Shown here piece by piece: positions 23,390 through 32,387 of a stretch of DNA of 64,000 bases. The stretch's first letter is position 1, and every line of letters begins with the position of its first letter. The stretch is from contig MNXJ01000084.1 in NCBI GenBank assembly GCA_001872455.1, positions 42,294-106,293 on the forward strand. Direction: 5' to 3'. The notes under the pieces were generated by a model. It had not been told where the DNA came from. It saw only the letters and a program-made list of their open reading frames with translations, and did no database searches. This stretch comes from Anaerolineae bacterium CG2_30_57_67. Its GTDB lineage: Bacteria; Chloroflexota; Anaerolineae; Anaerolineales; Villigracilaceae. The position numbers and the translations under genes were made by a program.

Positions 23390-24180
23390 CAGGCCAGGGA
23401 GCGCCCGAGCGCGGCGGAGAGCTGGCGCATTTCGTTGACGAAGGCGGGCAGGTCGCTCAGCGGCAGGGATTGGTCGCCGTCGGAGAGCGCGGCGGCGGGG
23501 TTGGGGTGAACTTCGACGATTAATCCGTCGGCTCCGGCGGCGAGCGCGGCGCGCGAGGCGGCGGGGACCAAATCGGCGCGGCCTGTGGCGTGGCTTGGGT
23601 CGGCAAAAATCGGGAAGGGCGTGTTTTGTTTGATGTGGGCGATGGCGGTCACGTCCAGCACGTTGCGGGTGGACGGGTCAAAACTGCGGATGCCGCGCTC
23701 GCACAGGATGATTTTCTGGTTGCCGCGCGAGGCGATGTGTTCGGCTGCCGCCAGCCATTCGGCGATGGTGGACATGAATCCGCGTTTGAGCAGCACCGGT
23801 TTGGGCTGTTCACCTGCCGCCCACAGCAGCGGAAAATGCTGCATGTTGCGGCTGCCAATCTGAATGATGTCGCTGTATTCGGCCACCAGCGGCAGTTGCT
23901 CCACGCCAAGCGCTTCCGAAATGACCAGCAGGCCAAATTCATCGGCGGCCTGACGTAAAATTTTCAGCCCTGCCAGCCCCAGCCCCTGAAAGGAATTGGG
24001 CGAGGTGCGCGGTTTGAACGCTCCGCCGCGCAAAACGGAAAGCCCCTGCGCGCGCACGGCCTGGGCGACAGCGCGGGTTTGCTCGTAACTTTCGACGGAG
24101 CAGGGGCCAGCCATCAGCAAAAGCGTGTTGCCGCCAACCTGGACGGTTTCGGAAAGAGAAATGGGAGAAGTTGTCATCAT
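23389..24180 (-). CDS. aroF: 3-deoxy-7-phosphoheptulonate (DAHP) synthase, AroAIbeta/KDO8P-synthase type
   Basis: 263-residue TIM-barrel enzyme condensing phosphoenolpyruvate and erythrose-4-phosphate, first step of the shikimate pathway. Seen: [76 protein letters not shown] and [18 protein letters not shown]. No ACT or chorismate-mutase regulatory domain. Start taken as the first Met of MMTTSP (24180); no good Shine-Dalgarno. Placed among men genes, it plausibly raises chorismate supply for menaquinone. Confidence 0.93.
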   Translation of the reverse strand: MMTTSPISLSETVQVGGNTLLLMAGPCSVESYEQTRAVAQAVRAQGLSVLRGGAFKPRTSPNSFQGLGLAGLKILRQAADEFGLLVISEALGVEQLPLVAEYSDIIQIGSRNMQHFPLLWAAGEQPKPVLLKRGFMSTIAEWLAAAEHIASRGNQKIILCERGIRSFDPSTRNVLDVTAIAHIKQNTPFPIFADPSHATGRADLVPAASRAALAAGADGLIVEVHPNPAAALSDGDQSLPLSDLPAFVNEMRQLSAALGRSLA

Positions 24181-24194
24181 TTTTTTTCTGTGGA

Positions 24195-24231
24195 GCAAAT
24201 CTCTGATTTGCCGCGCAAGTCAGAGACTTGC
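24195..24231. repeat. Pair of short palindromes upstream of the DAHP synthase gene
   Basis: gcaaatCTCTGatttgc (24195-24211) and gcaagtCAGAGacttgc (24215-24231), followed by a third decayed copy (ccgcgacAGAAAtatcgcgg) at the menE 3' end. Same family as 10079. Confidence 0.65.
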
Positions 24232-24237
24232 GCCTCG

Positions 24238-25605
24238 TCACCGCGACAGAAATATCGCGGCGCATTCGGCGCGTTTGAGTTTGCCAGAGGCGGTGTGCGG
24301 CAGGGAGTCGAGAAAATAGATCTGGCGCGGAAGCTTGTACCCGGCCATTTTCCCGCGCAGAAAGTCCAGCAGGGTTTTTGGGTCACACGCTGCGCGCGTG
24401 ATCACGGCGGCGGCGACCGTCTGCCCCCATTCGTGGTCGGGCAGGCCGAAGACGCAGGCCTCGCGCACGGCGGGATGCGTCATCAGCGCGCGTTCCACTT
24501 CGTCGGGGTAAACGTTTTCGCCGCCGCTGATGATTAAATCGCTGCGCCGGGTGAAAACCCACAGGTCGCCGTCCGCGTCCAGCGCGCCAATATCGCCGGT
24601 GAAAAACCTGCCGTTGAGCGGCGGCTGGCTCAGATAGCCGCGCATCAGCGCCGGGCCGCGGATGACAATTTCACCGGTTTCTCCGGCGGGCAGCGCCTTG
24701 CCGCGCGCGTCCACAATCTGCACCTCGACGCCGGGCAGCGGCGCACCCGCGCAGCCCGGTTTGCGGCGCGCGGTTTCTGGCAGGGCGGTGGAAACTTGCG
24801 AGCAGGCTTCCGTCAGCCCGTAGGTGGTGGCGACTGGCAGATTGAGCGCAAAGGCTTTTTGGAGCAGTTCCGGCGCGGCGGCGGCCCCGCCCAGCAGGAT
24901 GAGGCGCAGCGAGGTCGGAATCGCGCGCTCGAGGTGTGGCATCAGCCGGTAGAGCATGGTCGGCACGAGCGAAACCAGTCCCGCCGAATGCTGCTTCAGC
25001 AGCCGATGGGTTTCCTGCGGCTCGAAGCGTTCCTGCAAAATGACCGTCAGCCCGTCGAAGCAGGCGCGGAATAAAATGGACATGCCGCCGACGTGATAGA
25101 GCGGCAGGCAGAGCAGCCAGCGCTCACCGGGGCGCGTCTCCAGCCGCTGCGAGGAAGCCCGCGCCGCCGCCTGGTGATTTTCCAGCGTCAGCAGTGCGCC
25201 TTTCGGCTGGCCGGTTGTGCCGGAGGTGAAAATGATGGTGGCCGGTTGGCGGCTGGCGGTGGCCGGTTGGCGGCTGGCGGTGAACGGAAAGTTAAAAGGT
25301 TGGGCAATGACGATTTTGCACCCGGCGGCGCGGAGCTGCCAGTCGCGCTCGGCGTCTGTCAGGCGGCGGTTGAGCGGGACGAGCGTCAGCCCAAGGCGCA
25401 GCGCGGCGTGAATCAGCGCTACAAAAAAAGGCGAATTTTCCAGCGCGGCACCCAGCCGGTCGCCGGAAATCAGCCCGCGCCCGGCCAGCGCGGCGCACAA
25501 GCCATTCACCTGTCGGTTGAGTTCGGCATAGGTCCACTGCCCGCCCTCGAACAGCAGGGCGGGCAATTCGGGGGATTGCGCGGCGCGGACGGAAAGAAAC
25601 GGCAT
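24238..25605 (-). CDS. menE: 2-succinylbenzoate-CoA ligase
   Basis: 455-residue acyl-CoA synthetase (ANL superfamily) activating o-succinylbenzoate with ATP and CoA. P-loop TIIFTSGTTGQPKGALLT, adenylate-binding TTYGLTEACSQ, FTGDIGALDADGDLW and RSDLIISGGENVYPDEVE (hinge) are seen, and a C-terminal GKLKRAE with the catalytic Lys. A 21-bp unit repeated twice (25238-25279) duplicates TASRQPA just before the P-loop. Two bases separate it from menB. Confidence 0.92.
   Translation of the reverse strand: MPFLSVRAAQSPELPALLFEGGQWTYAELNRQVNGLCAALAGRGLISGDRLGAALENSPFFVALIHAALRLGLTLVPLNRRLTDAERDWQLRAAGCKIVIAQPFNFPFTASRQPATASRQPATIIFTSGTTGQPKGALLTLENHQAAARASSQRLETRPGERWLLCLPLYHVGGMSILFRACFDGLTVILQERFEPQETHRLLKQHSAGLVSLVPTMLYRLMPHLERAIPTSLRLILLGGAAAAPELLQKAFALNLPVATTYGLTEACSQVSTALPETARRKPGCAGAPLPGVEVQIVDARGKALPAGETGEIVIRGPALMRGYLSQPPLNGRFFTGDIGALDADGDLWVFTRRSDLIISGGENVYPDEVERALMTHPAVREACVFGLPDHEWGQTVAAAVITRAACDPKTLLDFLRGKMAGYKLPRQIYFLDSLPHTASGKLKRAECAAIFLSR
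25238..25279. repeat. In-frame 21-bp tandem duplication in menE
   Basis: Two identical 21-bp copies head to tail; they add seven residues to a surface loop ahead of the ATP-binding motif without breaking the frame. Confidence 0.85.
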
Positions 25606-25606
25606 C

Positions 25607-26437
25607 TTACGGCAGCCAGGGATATTTTTTGAAATCCGGCTTGCGTTTTTCGTTGTAGGCGTTGCGGCCTTCCTGGCCTTCTTCGCTCATGTAAAAGAGC
25701 ATGGTGGCATTGCCCGCCAATTCTTGCAGCCCGGCCTGCCCGTCGAGTTCGGCGTTGAAAGCGGATTTGAGATTGCGGATGGCGAGCGGGCTGTGCTGGA
25801 GAATTTCCTGCGCCCAGGCCGCGCCTTCCGCTTCGAGTTGTTCCACCGGCACGACGGCGTTGACCAGCCCCATTTCCAGCGCCTCGCAGGCATTGTATTG
25901 GCGGCAGAGATACCAGATTTCACGCGCTTTTTTCTGCCCGACCAGCCGCGCCAAATACGAGGCGCCGAATCCGCCGTCAAAAGAGCCGACTTTGGGGCCG
26001 GTTTGCCCGAAGATGGCGTTTTCGGCGGCGATGGTCAAATCGCTGATGATGTGCAGCACATGCCCGCCGCCGATGGCGTAGCCCGCCACCAGCGCGATGA
26101 CCGGCTTGGGCATACTGCGGATGATGCGCTGCAACTTCAGCACATTCAGGCGCGGCACGCCGTCTGCGCCAACGTAGCCCGCTGCGCCGCGCACTTTCTG
26201 GTCGCCGCCCGAACAAAAGGCGTATTTGCCATCCGCCGCCGGGCCGTTGCCAGTGAGCAGGATAACGCCCACGCGCGAGTCTTCCCAGGCGTTTTCAAAG
26301 GCATCAATCATTTCCTGAATGGTTTCCGGGCGGAAGGCGTTGCGCACGTCGGGGCGGTTGAAGGCAATCCGCGCCATGCCTTCGGCTTTATGGTAGGTGA
26401 TGTCTTGATAGTGTTTGACTTCAATCCAGTTGGTCAT
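25607..26437 (-). CDS. menB: 1,4-dihydroxy-2-naphthoyl-CoA synthase
   Basis: 276-residue crotonase-fold enzyme closing the naphthoate ring from o-succinylbenzoyl-CoA. Characteristic MenB features: [52 protein letters not shown] (oxyanion-hole Gly), [21 protein letters not shown] and a C-terminal [14 protein letters not shown]. The G in GGFG and the Asp in SFDGG fit bicarbonate-independent/dependent subfamily motifs but I do not assign the subtype. Between menD and menE. Confidence 0.95.
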   Translation of the reverse strand: MTNWIEVKHYQDITYHKAEGMARIAFNRPDVRNAFRPETIQEMIDAFENAWEDSRVGVILLTGNGPAADGKYAFCSGGDQKVRGAAGYVGADGVPRLNVLKLQRIIRSMPKPVIALVAGYAIGGGHVLHIISDLTIAAENAIFGQTGPKVGSFDGGFGASYLARLVGQKKAREIWYLCRQYNACEALEMGLVNAVVPVEQLEAEGAAWAQEILQHSPLAIRNLKSAFNAELDGQAGLQELAGNATMLFYMSEEGQEGRNAYNEKRKPDFKKYPWLP

Positions 26438-26457
26438 CAGAATCTCCAGAGAAAATT

Positions 26458-28128
26458 TCAGGTGGTCACTTCAATCAGCGCCGCGCCGTGTTGGGCCAGC
26501 GCCGATTGAAGCGCGGCGGCGAGTGTCGCCCGGTCAACATGTTGGTAGGGCAGGTTGTACAACTGGGCCGCGTGTTCAAAGGTCAGCCCATGCGGCGCGC
26601 GAAAAAGCTCAGTGAAGGGCGGCTCATACGTGGCAATCGGCAGACGCGCAAAAATTCCGCCGCCGTTGTTGTTGATGATGACGATGGTGGCGCGAATGCC
26701 GCAGCGTGAAAAAGCCAGCAGCCCGTTCATGTCGTGATAAAACGACAAATCGCCGGTGACAAACACCAGCCCCGGCAGATGCGCCGCCGCGCCCAGTGCG
26801 CTCGAAAGCGTGCCGTCAATGCCGCTCGCGCCGCGATTGGCGAAAACCGTCAGCGATTTTTGCATGGGGCGGCAGAACTGGTCGAGATGGCGCACCGGCA
26901 GACTGTTGGCGATAAACAGCGCGCCGCCCGCTGGTAGCTGCTCCAAAATAGCGGGCAGAATCCCGCCCTCGAAGGCCGGGTCGGCGCACAGCCGCGCGGC
27001 CTTTTCCCAGGCGGATTCTTCCAGCGCGTGCCATTCCGTCAGCCAGGCAGTTTCCACCGGCGTGGCAGATTTTTCCAGCAGTGCCTGCACCGCCAGCAGC
27101 GGCTCGGCCCACAGCGCATGCGTCACGCGGAACAGGTCGTCGCGCCAGCGTTTGATTTCTGAAATGTGAATTTGCGGCACATCCTCCCAACGGTCGAGGG
27201 ACGCCGCCAGCCGCGCGCTGACCGGCACGTCGCCGAAGCGCAGAATTAACTGCGGGCGCGGCGCATTTTCATCCAAAAAATGTTCGTAGCCGCCCAAAAC
27301 CGTTTCGTTGACGTGCGCCCCAAAACGCAGACCCGAAAGCGCGTCCGCCAAAAGCGGGTATCCGGCGCGGGCGGCGAAAGCGCTCAGCGCGGCGGGAAAC
27401 TCTCCGCCGGGGCAGCGCGGCCCGGCGATGATCAGTCCGCGCGGGGCGGCGGCCACGGCGCGGACGAGAAAATCCACCTGCGCGGCGTCCGGTGTCAGCC
27501 GCGGGCTGGAAAACGTTACCCGCGCGGGAGCGGCTGCCAGCGCGGCGGAATCCAGCCAGGCAGGCGCATCCCCCGCCACTTCCTGCGCTTCGAGCGGCTT
27601 GCGGAACTGAAAATTGACCTGCACCGCGCCCGGCAGCGGCGAAAGGCAGGTTTCGTAGGCGCGCGCCGCCAAACTTTGCCAGGCGCGCAGCGCGTGCCGC
27701 GAAAAATTGGCCTCCGGCGGCGGCGCGTCCACAAACCAGCGCACCTGATCGCCGTAAAGTTTCACCTGGTCAATCGTCTGGTTGGCGCCGCTTTCGCGCA
27801 GTTCCGCCGGGCGGTCGGCGGTGAGAACCAGCAGCGGAACTTCGCCATAGTTGGCCTCGACAATGGCCGGAAAGAAATTGGCCGCCGCTGTGCCAGACGT
27901 GCAAACCAGCGCGACCGGTTTGCCGCTGGCGCGCGCCAGTCCCAGCGCAAAATAGGCGGCGGAACGCTCGTCGCTGTGAACGTAAATGCGGATGCCGCTT
28001 TCGGCAAAGGCCAGCGCCAGCGGCGTGGAGCGCGAACCGGGCGCAATGCAGACCGCTTTCAGCCCCAGTTTTTTCAACTCGTCCACGAAAATCCCGGCCC
28101 AGAGCGTGTTGCGATTGGCTGTGTTCAT
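26458..28128 (-). CDS. menD: SEPHCHC synthase (thiamine-diphosphate enzyme)
   Basis: 556 residues; joins isochorismate and 2-oxoglutarate. ThDP-enzyme features: N-terminal [18 protein letters not shown] with the catalytic Glu region ([20 protein letters not shown]), [16 protein letters not shown], and the C-terminal ThDP motif [16 protein letters not shown]...[13 protein letters not shown]...NNNGGGIF. Start at 28128 overlaps the menF stop (ATGA); the frame is open 60 bases further upstream but that would run into menF. High GC, dense arrangement with its neighbours. Confidence 0.95.
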   Translation of the reverse strand: MNTANRNTLWAGIFVDELKKLGLKAVCIAPGSRSTPLALAFAESGIRIYVHSDERSAAYFALGLARASGKPVALVCTSGTAAANFFPAIVEANYGEVPLLVLTADRPAELRESGANQTIDQVKLYGDQVRWFVDAPPPEANFSRHALRAWQSLAARAYETCLSPLPGAVQVNFQFRKPLEAQEVAGDAPAWLDSAALAAAPARVTFSSPRLTPDAAQVDFLVRAVAAAPRGLIIAGPRCPGGEFPAALSAFAARAGYPLLADALSGLRFGAHVNETVLGGYEHFLDENAPRPQLILRFGDVPVSARLAASLDRWEDVPQIHISEIKRWRDDLFRVTHALWAEPLLAVQALLEKSATPVETAWLTEWHALEESAWEKAARLCADPAFEGGILPAILEQLPAGGALFIANSLPVRHLDQFCRPMQKSLTVFANRGASGIDGTLSSALGAAAHLPGLVFVTGDLSFYHDMNGLLAFSRCGIRATIVIINNNGGGIFARLPIATYEPPFTELFRAPHGLTFEHAAQLYNLPYQHVDRATLAAALQSALAQHGAALIEVTT

Positions 28129-29447
28129 GCCGTCACCGCCTGCAGCGCGTCCAGCAGAAAGCGCATTTTCAACCCGGTTTCGTCCCATTCCTTTTGCGGC
28201 TCCGAATCGGCCACAATCCCCGCGCCGCCAAACAGGGTTGCGCCGTTTTCATCGAACAACCCCGAGCGAATCGCCACTGCAAAATCGCCGTCGCCCGCGG
28301 CGTTTACCCAGCCAAGCGGGGCGGCGTACCAGCCGCGCTCAAAACCTTCCGCCGCGCGGATAAATTTCAGCGCCGCCGCGCCCGGCACGCCGCCGACAGC
28401 GGGCGTGGGGTGCAGAGCTTGCACAATGCTCAAGGCGCTTTGCCCGGCGCGCAATTTTCCGGCGATGCCGGTCTGCAAATGTTGAATGTTGGGCAGGCGC
28501 AGCAAGCGCGGCGTGGCGTCAAACGTCAATTGCTCGGCCAGCGGCAGCATTTTGGCGCGGATTTCATCCAGCACAAAGGTTTGCTCGCGGTTATCTTTGG
28601 CCGAGGCCAGCAGCGCCGCGCCCAAGGCGGCGTCCTCTTCCGCCGCCGCCCCGCGCCGGATGGAACCGGCCACGGCGGCGGTCACAAATTTTGCGCCCGT
28701 CACCGACACCAGCCGCTCCGGCGTCGTCCCGGCAAAAGCCGCGCCGGGCGAAAACTCAAACAAAAAGCGAAAACAAGCCGGGCAGGTCTCGCCCAAATGC
28801 GCCAGCAGCGCGGGGACATCCACCGCGCCGCCCGCCGCCCGTCCGGGGCGCGCCAGCACCACCTTTTGCAATGCGTCCGCATCAATCTGCGCGATGGCGC
28901 GGCGCAACAGGTCTTCCCAATCGGTGCGTGAAGTTTCTTCAAAGGAAAAATCGGGCGCAGGCGGCGGGGAAAAGGAAGCGGCGCGCAGGCGGCGCAGAAA
29001 GGAATCCGCCTCCAGCCGTAAGCGCTGCGCGGCGTCTGCAAGCGATTCGCCCGCCGCTGCCGGTTGATTCAGCGCAAAAAACGTTTCCCCGCCCAGGCGC
29101 GTCAGCGTGTAGCGCGGCAAAATCAGCGCCGCCGCCGGGAAGGACTCCCATTCGCCGGGGCGCATGTTGGAAAAAAATGAGCCGCCCGCCAGCGCTACCG
29201 GCTGCGGCAGCGACTCTGCCGGGTTGAGCAATCTGACCTGGCTGAAAAAATTTTCCAGTTCTGCGCCGAGGGCGGCAAAACGGTTTTCGCCTGCGCCGAA
29301 TGTTTGCGCGGCAATTCCCAGCCCGGCAATCGCCCGTGACGATTGGCTGCTTTCAAAATAAAAGCGCGGCATTCCCGCGCCAAAACGCAGAAAATCGGTC
29401 AGCGGCAGCGGCGGGCAGGGCAGGGTGTAATTGATGATACGAGTCAA
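28125..29447 (-). CDS. menF: Isochorismate synthase
   Basis: 440-residue chorismate-utilising enzyme. C-terminal core motifs: KVVLARPGRAAG, PERLVSVTGAKFVTAAVAGSIRRG, LDEIRAKMLPL, HLQTGIAGKLR and LHPTPAVGGVPGAAAL, with [26 protein letters not shown]. The start is TTG at 29447: AGGAG lies 7 bases upstream and no ATG is near. First men gene; 60 bases behind the YHS-domain gene without a terminator on this strand. Confidence 0.95.
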   Translation of the reverse strand: MTRIINYTLPCPPLPLTDFLRFGAGMPRFYFESSQSSRAIAGLGIAAQTFGAGENRFAALGAELENFFSQVRLLNPAESLPQPVALAGGSFFSNMRPGEWESFPAAALILPRYTLTRLGGETFFALNQPAAAGESLADAAQRLRLEADSFLRRLRAASFSPPPAPDFSFEETSRTDWEDLLRRAIAQIDADALQKVVLARPGRAAGGAVDVPALLAHLGETCPACFRFLFEFSPGAAFAGTTPERLVSVTGAKFVTAAVAGSIRRGAAAEEDAALGAALLASAKDNREQTFVLDEIRAKMLPLAEQLTFDATPRLLRLPNIQHLQTGIAGKLRAGQSALSIVQALHPTPAVGGVPGAAALKFIRAAEGFERGWYAAPLGWVNAAGDGDFAVAIRSGLFDENGATLFGGAGIVADSEPQKEWDETGLKMRFLLDALQAVTA

Positions 29448-29507
29448 AACAATACTCCTGACGAATAAGCGCGATTTTTGGGGGCAAGTCGGCGGACTCG
29501 TCCTTTT

Positions 29508-29732
29508 TTATTCTTGCGCAGTGATTGTTACGCTGCCGACAGTGGAATTGTCCTGTTGCTCGCCGGCATGACGGCTGTGTGCCGCATAAAAACGTTCTGG
29601 GTCAGCCAGGTAGGCCTCCAGACAAAAACTGGTGCAAAAATAAACAGGTTTCCCCGCGCGCAGGGCGTGGGGAAAATTTTCTGCCGCAACGGTCATGGCG
29701 CGCCCGCACACCAGATGCCAATTTTCGCTCAT
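29508..29732 (-). CDS. YHS-domain protein
   Basis: 74-residue YHS-type domain, a small metal-binding fold found in heavy-metal enzymes and as stand-alone proteins. Cys9 (LVCGRAM) and Cys33/Cys37 (YFCTSFCLEAYLADPERF) fit the usual C-x(n)-C-x3-C pattern. Its start overlaps the stop of the upstream nuclease-like gene (ATGA). A metal cofactor role is inference; no other metal genes are near. Confidence 0.75.
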   Translation of the reverse strand: MSENWHLVCGRAMTVAAENFPHALRAGKPVYFCTSFCLEAYLADPERFYAAHSRHAGEQQDNSTVGSVTITAQE

Positions 29733-30730
29733 GCGGCCTCGTGTCGGGAGGCTTCCCAGGCTTTCACCTGCTCCAGCAGGCCGTCCAGCGGGCGCAACTC
29801 AGCCATCGGCACCGAGAAGTTTTTGATTTGCGTTTTGCTATACTGGAAAACACGGCTACCGGCGTAAATTGGGCTGGCCTTGTGGCGGAATTCTTCGCGG
29901 CTGATGTAGCCGGTCAGAAAAATATCCATGCCATAGACCCAGATGTTACCCCAGTCTGACGGAGCAATCAGGTAAATTTCATTGCGCGCCGGGCTTTGCA
30001 GGCCCACTCGCGCATCAGCAATGGCATCCACATGCAGGTATGCCAGGTTGAAAAAATTATGTTGAACGAAGACGCGTGTTTTAGGCGGCAGGTCAATTTT
30101 TTCGGTAACAAATTCGCGGGTTCCATCCTGCCCGCCCAATTCCACCGTTACCGGCACGGAACACTCACTTTTGAGCGCCAGCCGCCCCAGCGAATTCCAA
30201 ACGGATGGGCGGCTCCACGTCTGCGTCAACGGATGTATCAAATAAATTGGTTGCCCGGCCTGCGCCGCCTTGACAATCTCTTCCTGTGAGTTGGTCGTCA
30301 GCCCCAGCAAGAAGGCGAACAGGTACAGGTCGCTTTCGCGGTGTGTTACGGAGATAAACTGGTCTTCCGGCACCAGCGCCGGGGCGGGTAACAAGAGCCC
30401 CGGGTTGTGGCGCACCGCCGAAATCTGCTGGCGCTTCGAGAGAATGAATGTCTTCAGGTCGCAACGATGCCCCCCCAAAGCGACATCGTAGCGGTCAGGT
30501 TGGGTAAAAGGTGTCGCCCCGCGTACATCAAAGGGAATTTCTCTTTCTGACAACATGCGCCGCAAGGCTAATTCCACCGCCACCCCGCCCACAATCCGCC
30601 GCAGGCGCGAGTAGAGCGAGCCGCCCATGCGGTCGTAGGTATACTGCAACGAGCGCACCGCGTAATCAATGCCACCCTGCGTCAAATCGGGGGTAAAAGG
30701 CAGGTGAATAAAGTCTTCGGGGCTGTTCAT
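29729..30730 (-). CDS. Putative PD-(D/E)xK restriction endonuclease-like protein
   Basis: 333 residues, no family I can name. A candidate nuclease core is visible: Glu53 (VAVELALRR), Asp82 (DRYDVALGG) and D91-x-K93 (RCDLKTFI), the order and spacing of a PD-(D/E)xK site. It overlaps the methyltransferase stop as TAATG (start at 30730; a TTG six bases earlier is less likely). Pairing with a DNA methyltransferase makes a type II restriction enzyme the best guess. Alternative: a structural protein of unknown role with a chance motif. Confidence 0.5.
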   Translation of the reverse strand: MNSPEDFIHLPFTPDLTQGGIDYAVRSLQYTYDRMGGSLYSRLRRIVGGVAVELALRRMLSEREIPFDVRGATPFTQPDRYDVALGGHRCDLKTFILSKRQQISAVRHNPGLLLPAPALVPEDQFISVTHRESDLYLFAFLLGLTTNSQEEIVKAAQAGQPIYLIHPLTQTWSRPSVWNSLGRLALKSECSVPVTVELGGQDGTREFVTEKIDLPPKTRVFVQHNFFNLAYLHVDAIADARVGLQSPARNEIYLIAPSDWGNIWVYGMDIFLTGYISREEFRHKASPIYAGSRVFQYSKTQIKNFSVPMAELRPLDGLLEQVKAWEASRHEAA

Positions 30731-31551
30731 TAACAACTCTCGTGGTTTTCGTTGCGGAACTGCAAGCAGTAGTGATGAAACGTGTTACTGACCCAGGCGC
30801 TGTTCATGCCGAACGGTGCCAGGCGTTGATTGTCCTGACACCAAATTTTCTCATCCTTCAGTGTGTAAATCTGGCCCAACTCGCGCGCCAAATCCCAGGC
30901 CAGCGGGTAAATTTTGCCGCCTTTTTTGATGTTTTTGACGATGATGGTCAGGTAGGCCTTTTCACGCAAAAGCGGCTTCAAATCGGTGTAAATTTGCACC
31001 AACTGCGCCAAAAACGCTTCATAATCATGCACGTTACCCAAATCGGCAGGATCATCGCTGTAAACGACATCCAGCGTTTGCGACTCGCGCCGTTTTTTTT
31101 GAGTTTGCGCTCCTTTGGCGTGGAGCATGTCCCAGTAGGGCGGAGAAGTGAGCAGGTAATCCACTGGTGGAATGGAAAATTGCGTGGCGTTGGCGGCGTT
31201 GCCCTCGAAGAGAATCGCTGCCGGATCTGGGGTTACCGTCAAGGCGGCGGCTTCCTGGCTGATAATTTCGCGCGCAATGGCCGCGTAGCGCGGATTCAAC
31301 TCAATGCCGTAAGAATTTCTTCCCGCGCGCAATGCCGCAACCAGCGTCGAGCCAGTTCCCGCCATCGGGTCGAATACCGTTTGGCCGGGTTTGGTAAAAA
31401 ATTCCACAAATTCCTGCGCCAGCGTCTCTGGAAATTTGGCCGGATGCGTCAGCGCATCTTTTTTTCGCGGCGGCGGGTTATGCACGAACCACGATTTTTG
31501 GAATTTCAGCCAGCGTTTGGGCTCAAGTTCATTCAATTTGTTGGTAGACAA
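30730..31551 (-). CDS. DNA methyltransferase (N4-cytosine/N6-adenine type)
   Basis: 273-residue SAM-dependent amino-methyltransferase. Motif I DPMAGTGST (61-69) for SAM binding precedes the catalytic motif IV TSPPYW (135-140); N-terminal THPAKFPETLAQEFVEFF is motif X-like. That order fits the gamma-type arrangement, and TSPPY favours N4-cytosine or N6-adenine methylation. The start is TTG at 31551, the first start codon in frame, with only a weak AAGG in front. Coupled to the nuclease-like gene. Could be an orphan regulator if the neighbour is not a nuclease. Confidence 0.85.
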   Translation of the reverse strand: MSTNKLNELEPKRWLKFQKSWFVHNPPPRKKDALTHPAKFPETLAQEFVEFFTKPGQTVFDPMAGTGSTLVAALRAGRNSYGIELNPRYAAIAREIISQEAAALTVTPDPAAILFEGNAANATQFSIPPVDYLLTSPPYWDMLHAKGAQTQKKRRESQTLDVVYSDDPADLGNVHDYEAFLAQLVQIYTDLKPLLREKAYLTIIVKNIKKGGKIYPLAWDLARELGQIYTLKDEKIWCQDNQRLAPFGMNSAWVSNTFHHYCLQFRNENHESC

Positions 31552-31595
31552 CGCCGCCGCCTTTTGAAAGGAGTTAGAATTTGCGTAATATCAGG

Positions 31596-32375
31596 TTAAG
31601 GAGCCAAAAATTTCAGGCTTGCGATGCTTTGTTCGATCATGGGCAGAAGCGTCGGATATTCTTCGGGGGCCAGGCTGTACGTCACCGTCCAGAAATTCAT
31701 TCCATCTTTGAGCGTGTAAGCGACGTTGGTACTTTCGCTGGTCCCCATGCGATACTGATAGGTCAGCCGGCGCGCCTCGTAACCCAAAATGGTCATGGGT
31801 TTGTGTTCGTTGATGGTGATGGAGGCTACCGAAGAATTTTCCAGCGTCAGACGGATGTACTCCCCCAGCGCCATCTCTTGCCCAACCGGATCATATTGCA
31901 CGGCGACAGTTGAGATGATGATGGAATTATCCATATTTTTATCCACCATCCACAGCGAGTACGTTGGACCAGAAGATTGCATGACGGTAACGATATTGGC
32001 GAAGTATTGTCCCAGCGCCTTGACCTCAGCGATGGTGTTGGCGCGCCCCGAAAGCATATCGCCGCCGGCGAAGTTCTCTGGCAGCCAGAGCGAAACCTGG
32101 CTGTTGGAGAACTCTTTCCACCCGGCTGGCGCCACAAAGGCAGTTGGCGCCGGGGTTGGGCTGGATTCAGGCGTGGGCGTTTCAGCGGGAAGAACGCTAG
32201 TTTCAACCGGTGAACTGGCCGTGAGGGGCAGCTCAGGCACGGCATTGGCGCTCATGTTGGAAAAAATGAGCCAACCCACCACGCACAGTGAAGCAAGCGC
32301 CAAAAAGCCCAGCCCGGCCAGAATACCGATTTGTGCATTTGTCATGCCCAAAATACGTCCAGGTTGTTTCGCCAT
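31596..32375 (-). CDS. Membrane-anchored protein with Pro/Thr linker and extracytoplasmic domain
   Basis: 259 residues. One N-terminal transmembrane helix (about residues 15-40) with a basic cytoplasmic lead, then a Pro/Thr/Ser-rich linker (PTPESSPTPAPT), then a ~170-residue extracytoplasmic domain beginning GWKEFSNSQVSLWLPENF. The domain resembles the PsbP/DUF1795 type in layout (short beta-rich, ending in a helix with LLPMIEQSIASLKF) but I cannot confirm the family. Twelve bases after the aldo/keto reductase stop, AAGGAAAC as ribosome-binding site. Function unknown. Confidence 0.75.
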   Translation of the reverse strand: MAKQPGRILGMTNAQIGILAGLGFLALASLCVVGWLIFSNMSANAVPELPLTASSPVETSVLPAETPTPESSPTPAPTAFVAPAGWKEFSNSQVSLWLPENFAGGDMLSGRANTIAEVKALGQYFANIVTVMQSSGPTYSLWMVDKNMDNSIIISTVAVQYDPVGQEMALGEYIRLTLENSSVASITINEHKPMTILGYEARRLTYQYRMGTSESTNVAYTLKDGMNFWTVTYSLAPEEYPTLLPMIEQSIASLKFLAP

Positions 32376-32387
32376 TTTGTTGTTTCC

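Noticed and set aside
27280..28485. Long + strand reading frame of about 400 codons opposite menD/menF
   Set aside because: Arg/Gln/Gly-rich product with no motif; it is an antisense shadow of GC-rich coding sequence on the other strand.
29448..29507. Terminator between the YHS gene and menF
   Set aside because: The weak stem is followed by T residues on the + strand only, so it would not stop - strand transcription.
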